From NCBI RefSeq assembly GCF_001641265.1, contig NW_020167521.1:1674001-1738000 (forward strand): a stretch of DNA of 64,000 nt. The letters are read 5' to 3'. How positions within the stretch are numbered: the first letter of the stretch is position 1; each line of letters starts with the position of its first letter. The translations under genes and the position numbers were made by a program. The stretch is from Pseudogymnoascus destructans. Lineage: Eukaryota; Ascomycota; Leotiomycetes; Thelebolales; Thelebolaceae. Under the pieces are notes generated by a model, which did not search any database, was not told where the DNA came from, and was given only the letters and a program-made list of their open reading frames with translations. This document shows, piece after piece, positions 58,783 to 64,000 of the stretch.

Positions 58783-59250
58783 TCACTCATCATCCCCAAA
58801 GCTCAGCTTCACCTTCTTGACCTTCTTTTTCTTCTGTGGCGGCGCCTGTTTATCTTTCCCGGGGGCATCACTGACTTTCCCTTCTTCCTCCTCTGGCGCC
58901 CCTACAACCTTCCCAACCTTTCGTTTCCTCGCTGCCCCAATTGCGGCAATCTTCTCCTCTTTCCTCTCGGGCTCTCCCACCGCCTCTGGCTTGGCCTCCT
59001 CCGCAGCTTCCTCGCCTTTCTTTGCGGCCTTCTTCGTCACACCTAAACTGTGTAGCTCATCATCATCGAGATCTGCCCCCTCTTCGTCTACATAGACGGG
59101 CTCATCCTCCTCGTCAGCGTCAGGGTTTGGGGCGCGCTTGGGGCGTGGTGCGGCTGTGGAGCCCGAAGTGTTCTCGGCACGGAGGCGCTGGAGGAAGGGC
59201 AGGAGAGAGGAGTCGTATGAGAGACCTTTGGAAGTGATTTTGGGGGACAT
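58783..59250 (-). CDS. DUF4604 protein
   Basis: A single exon of 155 residues. The start MSPKITSKGLSYDSSLLPFL and the end KKVKKVKLSFGDDE are the conserved borders of the small fungal DUF4604 family. The middle is disordered: acidic (DADEEDEPVYVDEEGADLDD), then Ala/Glu/Lys-rich. Biochemical function is not known. Composition suggests a nuclear or nucleolar protein, which is inference only. Complete, and in a stretch free of transposons. Confidence 0.9.
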   Translation of the reverse strand: MSPKITSKGLSYDSSLLPFLQRLRAENTSGSTAAPRPKRAPNPDADEEDEPVYVDEEGADLDDDELHSLGVTKKAAKKGEEAAEEAKPEAVGEPERKEEKIAAIGAARKRKVGKVVGAPEEEEGKVSDAPGKDKQAPPQKKKKVKKVKLSFGDDE

Positions 59251-59654
59251 GTCGACAGAGGATTGTTAATTGGCTGTGATAGTGCCAAGGCGGGGCCGTC
59301 GAGGCTGAATTAACAGGGCGGTGTGCAACTAATTGTGGTGCAATTGTGGTGGTGTCTCCTTCCCTTTTCTGGGTCCTTGGCTCGAATTGGACCTTCCTAC
59401 TCAACAGGGACCCACGAACGTTTTCCATATCTTTCTCCCATACCAAGATCTCGTCAGTTCTCACCAGCCAAGACGTTCAATCGACCCGGAGGACCACATA
59501 TAAACAACGTGCGAGTCGCTTGTCATAGTTTCCCAAGAAGAGCGTCGAGTCTGCACCACTCTTGGAACCAACTTCCTCTCTCGAATCTCAACGCGTCCAA
59601 ACGCCATCACAAGGGCGAAGGGATTTTTGTTTCCCTTCGGCCACTCATTTTTTC
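59251..59654. other. Intergenic, divergent leader region
   Basis: This stretch holds the promoters of DUF4604 (minus) and of the coiled-coil repeat gene (plus). The direct repeat CAATTGTGGTG (about 59330-59352) is the only structure noted. Confidence 0.45.
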
Positions 59655-60318
59655 ATGGATCCTAACAATTTGCCCCCGAACATCGAGAGTGTCTCCGCTG
59701 CCTTCAACAGAATAGCAGAGGACGCGAACACTATCAACGAAGAGATCCCGCGTCTTGCTAATATAGAGCCCATCCAGCAAGCCGGGCAAATTCAGACCAC
59801 TCTTGCGCAGCACAGCCAACTATTTCAAACGGATCCTAGACCGCCTAGACCAACAATCCAATAACTTCCAGGAGACCTCACGCCGCCTGACCGTCATAGA
59901 AAGCACCCTAGACCAACGATCCAATTACATCCAGGAGACCTCACGCCGCCTGACCGTCATAGAAAGCACCCTAGACCAACTGGCCAATAACTTCCAGGAG
60001 ACCTCACGCCGCCTGACCGCCATAGAAAACACCCAAATTCGGAATTCAAATTCACAACGCCTTCACTACGATAGTTTAGCCATCATTTCTCCGCTTCTAG
60101 ACCCCGAAACAGGAGTCGCTATACGAAACTGCCCAAATACAATTGCTGCTATTTACACATTATCTGCGCACCGAGCAACGCGCATCCTAGGTATCCTTCA
60201 GGTCCCTATACCCGCCTCTTTAGAAGCAAAGAGAGGCTGTACGGTTCCAATTCATCTAGGTTCAGTCTTCGCAGCTAGGAGGTTGTACGGCGAGCTATCA
60301 GACGCCCCCTGCGGTTAA
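59655..60318 (+). pseudogene. Coiled-coil repeat protein of a fungal family, frameshifted
   Basis: ATG 59655 starts MDPNNLPPNIESVSAAFNRI, the opening of a small fungal family of unknown function that I recognise only by this N-terminus. The frame continues through AEDANTINEEIPRLANIEPI and stops at 59862-59864. The expected continuation is in the next frame from about 59803: heptad-like repeats of LDQQSNNFQETSRRLTVIES, three copies, then a polar C-terminal region to a stop at 60316-60318. No splice sites bridge the two frames, so a one-base indel near 59800-59840 is likely. It could be a real pseudogene or a sequence error. Confidence 0.6.
59838..60027 (+). repeat. In-frame tandem repeat, about 63 bp x 3
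   Basis: Three copies of a 63-bp unit (CTAGACCAAC...ATAGAAAGCACC) encode three 21-residue coiled-coil blocks. The copies differ by a few bases. The period is a multiple of three, so copy number can change without breaking the frame. Confidence 0.88.
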
Positions 60319-60339
60319 AAGGGAATTCCGCCGTTTCCG

Positions 60340-60855
60340 TACCTCTCGGCGTCGTGCTTTTATTTCCCTTCATGGTCGTTATTTGCATCCTGGTTTTGTT
60401 TGTGCAGCACCCGTCGTCGCCGGGGAGGGGGTTATTAATGCCTGCTGGGGGACCGCCAACTATAAGGTATGGCTTGTGGATCTCTGCGATGGCTAGCGAG
60501 AAGTACGACAAGGTGTTTGTGACAGGAGATGTTCCGGATACCACGAAGCCAAGGGCTAATGCCAAAGAAATAAGGAGTTGGAGGGGGTTATCCAATCGCT
60601 CAAGTCTATCGAGCGTCATTTCAACAGATGGTATCATTACTTATACGTCTTTCTCAACGACGGCGACTTCAACTCAACTTTCAAGGAGACCGTCCAGAAC
60701 CATACCAGTTCCTCAGTAGAGTTTGGGAAAATCGACTCGAGCATGTGGGACTTCCCGGATTGGATAGATCCAAGGGTTGCGAAGGAGGGAATTGCAAAGC
60801 AAGGCGACGCCGCAATTATGTATGGTGGCATGGAGCGCTCGAAGCAGATATAAAC
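60340..60855 (+). pseudogene. Fragment of a KRE2/MNT1-type mannosyltransferase (GT15)
   Basis: One frame (from 60370) gives a hydrophobic anchor, FMVVICILVLFVQ, then HPSSPGRGLLMPAGGPPTIR. Another frame (60578-60853) gives VIQSLKSIERHFNRWYHYLY, FLNDGDFNSTF, GKIDSSMWDFPDW and GDAAIMYGGME. These are the N-terminal anchor and the start of the catalytic domain of fungal GT15 alpha-1,2-mannosyltransferases, which extend glycans in the Golgi. A deletion joins the two pieces out of frame, and the rest of the catalytic domain is missing. It is a dead fragment. Confidence 0.82.
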
Positions 60856-61187
60856 CAAGTTAGACTTTTAGAGGGCGAAGGCCTTCTACATTCAAGTCCC
60901 TTAAAGCATGTGCCCCCTTCGGGTTAAGGGAACGAGAAGGCATACCACTGGCAGCTAACTATGCCAGAAACCTCTAGGTCTATAGAAATGGGTAGAAATG
61001 CTATAGTATAGTGCTTTGGAATGCTGCAAGTGAATGTGTATCTTTATTACGTCTTAATTTTCCCTCTCGAATCACATGCAATGCAGCTATACAAAGCAGA
61101 CTTCAGGAAAATACTTGACATTTGGTATTGCTGTTTAGCCAGCTACTATGTATACACCACACCCCAATCCCAAACGCGCAAACCAAT
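60856..61187. other. Intergenic, no gene seen
   Basis: A/T-rich; the right part is the SDH4 3' region. Confidence 0.5.
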
Positions 61188-61895
61188 CTAAGCCGTCCAG
61201 ATCTTCTTGATCGCCTCCGTAACACCAATATCATTGGTCTCGAACTCGTAAAGTCCAACACCCACCGCCACCGTCGCGACCCTCAGCACCCATCCCAGCG
61301 CCTTCTTGGTCTTCGGCACGCGCCTGGCGGGGAAGTAGTCGACGATCATGGCGTCGAAGCCGATATGTGAGTGGACGAGGACGGCGCCGCAGATGATGGC
61401 GTCAGTGGCTGGGTTGACGGAGCCGGCGACGAAGGGGGCGATGGTGATGGGGATGAGGCCGGCGGCGATGAGGCGCTCGAAGGTCCAGTGGTAGGAGCCC
61501 TCGGAGGCGTTTGTCGGCGGCACAACGGCGGCGTCGTTTGCTGCTATGGTCAGTATTGCTGTTGTTGTTGTTGTGCTCCTTGGGAGTATATCATACCAGT
61601 TCCGTCAATGATCTCTGCGGGTTCCGTTAGCGGTGCGTTATAGGGATTGGGGGAACTGAGTAGACGTACGGGGACCTGCAGGGAGAATCTGCTGGCGGCC
61701 ACCGGCGTGGAAGGCAGCTACTCGGACATTGCCAGGCGCGAATGCGCTCTCGATGGCCTGTCGTGCTGGTGCGGGTCGTGTCGGCTGGGACAGGACGGCT
61801 GGGAAGGACGACGAGACCTTGGTTGTGTATGCGCGCTTCGAGGCGGCGGCCAGGCAAGATTGCCTCAGCACCGTAGGACGAATAATTGAAGCCAT
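61188..61895 (-). CDS. SDH4: SDH4, membrane anchor subunit of succinate dehydrogenase
   Basis: Three exons, 61670-61895, 61597-61614 (an 18-nt micro-exon) and 61188-61543, give 199 residues. The N-terminus (MASIIRPTVLRQSCLAAASK) is an Arg/Ser/Ala-rich mitochondrial presequence. The mature part has SEGSYHWTFERLIAAGLIPI, SVNPATDAIICGAVLVHSHI, GFDAMIVDYFP and a final membrane span, LGWVLRVATVAVGVGLYEF. This is the CybS pattern: His in the second helix is the haem b ligand and the DY pair contacts ubiquinone in complex II. It diverges from the beta-MPP gene with 298 bp between start codons. Confidence 0.94.
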
Positions 61896-62193
61896 TGGCA
61901 AAACCCCCGGTGAGTGTACAGGCGTGGAATTGGTGATGCAGGGCAAAAGTGAGGTTCGGTGGTCGAGCACACTCGGAATCCTGTGACATAGCCGAGGAGA
62001 GAGCCGCTTAGCTCAGATACAATACCGGCGCTCTGATTGGCCGAATCAGATTTCAAGCCTGAGCGAATCTAAAATCCCGACTACCACCGGTCCTCTCCCA
62101 TTGACGACGACTTGTGCTGATTGCGTTCACTGAGCCTCCTCTCTTCGCATTTTCCTTTTATACCCTCATTGAACACCTTCACATACAGCAGCC
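61896..62193. promoter_or_regulatory. Divergent SDH4/beta-MPP promoter with CCAAT box
   Basis: The 298-bp gap serves two mitochondrial genes. An inverted CCAAT box (ATTGG, 62036-62040, in CTGATTGGCCGAATC) lies near its centre. CCAAT boxes bind the HAP complex, which controls respiratory genes in fungi, so shared control is plausible but not shown. Confidence 0.55.
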
Positions 62194-63854
62194 ATGGCGT
62201 CCCGGCGGTTAGCACTTAACCTCACCCAGGGCCTCAGCAAGCGTGCTGCGTTCAACGCCCCCGTGAGGAGAGGTTTTGCAACTCCAGTCACGACGAAGAA
62301 TGGCGTTGCCACGGAGTGCACGACTCTGTCAAACGGCATGACGGTATGCGCGCATCGAGTTGATGGAAGCTGTGAGATTCAATGGACTGACGGAAACACG
62401 TAGATTGCCACGGAGCACTCGCCATGGGCACAGACTTCGACTGTTGGTGTCTGGATTGATGCCGGATCTCGGGCGGAAACGGACAAGACCAATGGCACAG
62501 CACACTTCTTGGAGCATCTTGCATTCAAGGTAAATAGTCATGGAGAAGCTGGGAAAAGCTTTTGGGGATGGCCGGATGTTGATTTGATGAATAGGGAACC
62601 TCCAACCGCACACAACAGCAGCTTGAGCTCGAAATCGAGAACATGGGCGGACACCTGAACGCCTACACGTCTGTATGTTTAGACATCAGCAATGACATAA
62701 GGCAACATGCTAATCTACAATAGCGCGAGAACACCGTCTACTACGCAAAGGCTTTCAACGCCGATGTGCCCGCGACCGTCAACATTCTCTCCGATATCCT
62801 TCAAAACTCCAAGCTCGAGAAGTCCGCCATCGAGCGTGAGCGCGATGTTATCCTCAGAGAGTCTGAGGAGGTTGACAAGCAGCTCGAGGAGGTTGTCTTC
62901 GACCACCTTCACGCCACCGCGTTCCAGGGACAGCCGCTCGGCCGCACAATCCTTGGCCCGGCAGAGAACATCCAGAGCATCCAGAGGGAGGATCTCGTTG
63001 ACTACATCAAGACCAACTACACTGCTGACCGCATGGTTCTCGTCGGTGCTGGTGGCGTTCCCCACGCTCAGCTCGTCGAGCTTGCTGAGAAGCACTTCGC
63101 CGGTCTCCCATCTGAGCCAGCTTCCCAGGCCTCCGCTGCCGTTGCCCAGCTCCAGAAGCGCAAGCCTGAGTTCGTCGGCTCGGAAGTCCGCATCCGTGAT
63201 GACACCATCCCAACTGCCAACATTGCCATTGCCGTTGAGGGTGTCTCCTGGAAAGACGATGACTACTTCACTGCTCTCGTTACCCAGGCTATTGTCGGTA
63301 ACTGGGACAAGGCCATGGGCAACGCTCCTCACATGGGCAGCAAGCTCAGCGGCTTTGTTCACAAGAACGACCTGGCCAACAGCTTCATGAGTTTTTCCAC
63401 CTCGTACAGCGATACTGGGTATATTACACCGTAACCTTGTTTTAACTATCTAGCTAACATGTCTAGTTTGTGGGGCATCTACCTTGTCTCCGACAACCTG
63501 ACCCGCTTGGACGACCTGGTTCACTTCACTCTCCGCGAGTGGTCTCGCCTGTCGTACAACGTCACTGAGGCCGAGGTCGAGCGCGCCAAGGCTCAGCTCA
63601 AGGCTTCCATCCTCCTCTCCCTTGACGGCACCACCGCCGTCGCCGAGGACATCGGCCGCCAGATCATCACCTCTGGCCGCCGCATGGGCCCCGAGGAGGT
63701 CGAGCGTGTCGTCAGCAAGATCACCGAGAAGGACATAATGGAGTTCGCACAGAAGAAGCTCTGGGATCAGGATATCGCCATTAGCGCTGTTGGCTCGATC
63801 GAAGGCCTCTTTGATTACAACAGGATCCGTGGAGATATGTCGAGAAACGCATAA
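62194..63854 (+). CDS. MAS1: Beta subunit of mitochondrial processing peptidase
   Basis: Five exons, 62194-62343, 62404-62529, 62595-62672, 62724-63418 and 63467-63854, give 478 residues. The presequence is basic (MASRRLALNLTQGLSKRAAF). The zinc site is complete: HFLEH at residues 84-88 (HxxEH) and Glu164, 80 residues after the first His, in DVILRESEEV. Conserved blocks NRTQQQLELEIENMGGHLNA, AFQGQPLGRTILGPAENIQ and NILSDILQNS follow the family. This is the catalytic subunit that, with MAS2, removes presequences in the matrix. All catalytic residues are present, so it is MPP-beta and not the inactive core 1 protein. Confidence 0.96.
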
Positions 63855-64000
63855 GAATTGTAATTAAAAGAGCTAGAAGATGGACGGGTGGGTGGTTAGG
63901 GTATTGAACTTGGATTCGAGGTTGGTGGTAGGGGGCGGCTGCAGCCGTGGTGGGTTGCGAGAAGCGGGAGCTGGGATTCATAGAGTGTATGATGAGAGTT
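63855..64000. other. 3' region of beta-MPP
   Basis: A/T- and G-rich sequence after the stop. Nothing distinctive up to the window edge. Confidence 0.5.

Noticed and set aside
62715..63362. Long antisense open frame opposite beta-MPP
   Set aside because: A shadow of the codon bias of the real gene; the plus strand carries the conserved peptidase sequence and splice sites.

Overview
The window looks like nuclear DNA of a filamentous ascomycete (Pezizomycotina). Genes are packed on both strands and most carry one to four short GT-AG introns (about 40 to 170 nt). The recognisable set is typical of such fungi: PEX20, CPC1/GCN4, WHI2, KIN1, MON2, MMS2, SEC13, SDH4, beta-MPP and several fungus-only families (DUF4604, DUF4238, a DUF8035-like protein). 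A Leotiomycetes placement is possible from some of the small families but is inference only. I saw no rRNA, tRNA or CRISPR array.

Layout. 1-158: tail of an unidentified gene. 1.4-2.9 kb: wrecked glucose/sorbosone dehydrogenase-like gene. 3.9-6.0 kb: F-box gene. 6.5-7.7 kb (minus): SEC13, diverging from PEX20 (8.2-10.0 kb), which has an unusual C-terminal extension. 11.6-13.1 kb (minus): the bZIP regulator CPC1, with two perfect TGASTCA sites, a hairpin and upstream ORFs ahead of it. 14.1-15.7 kb (minus): WHI2-like gene. 16.6-18.8 kb (minus): G-patch protein, diverging from the kinase KIN1 (19.6-22.8 kb). 24.2-25.4 kb: RCD1/CAF40. 26.5-28.7 kb: a second bZIP factor. 29.2-31.2 kb (minus): LYR protein and MMS2, diverging from MON2 (31.5-36.9 kb). 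37.1-38.4 kb (minus): stomatin-like SLP2, diverging from a U1-type zinc-finger protein. 40.6-42.3 kb: Arg/Glu-rich DUF8035-like protein. 42.7-45.0 kb (minus): broken DUF4238 gene. 45.8-46.4 kb: MARVEL protein.

46.7-58.1 kb is a nest of mobile elements. A dead pogo-type transposase holds a hAT-type MITE (8-bp target duplication) and an unrelated solo LTR (5-bp duplication). Next comes a young Ty3/gypsy chromovirus, 7.7 kb, with almost identical LTRs. Its gag-pol frame is split by a reversed solo LTR of its own family. A scrambled cluster of more copies of that LTR follows.

58.8-64.0 kb returns to genes: DUF4604, a frameshifted coiled-coil repeat gene, a GT15 mannosyltransferase fragment, then SDH4 and beta-MPP sharing a short divergent promoter with a CCAAT box.

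The genes form no single pathway; the grouping is ordinary fungal housekeeping synteny. Mitochondrial function recurs (SLP2, LYR, SDH4, beta-MPP). Exon borders were worked out by hand from splice signals and frame, and for every gene given as complete the exon lengths sum to a whole number of codons.
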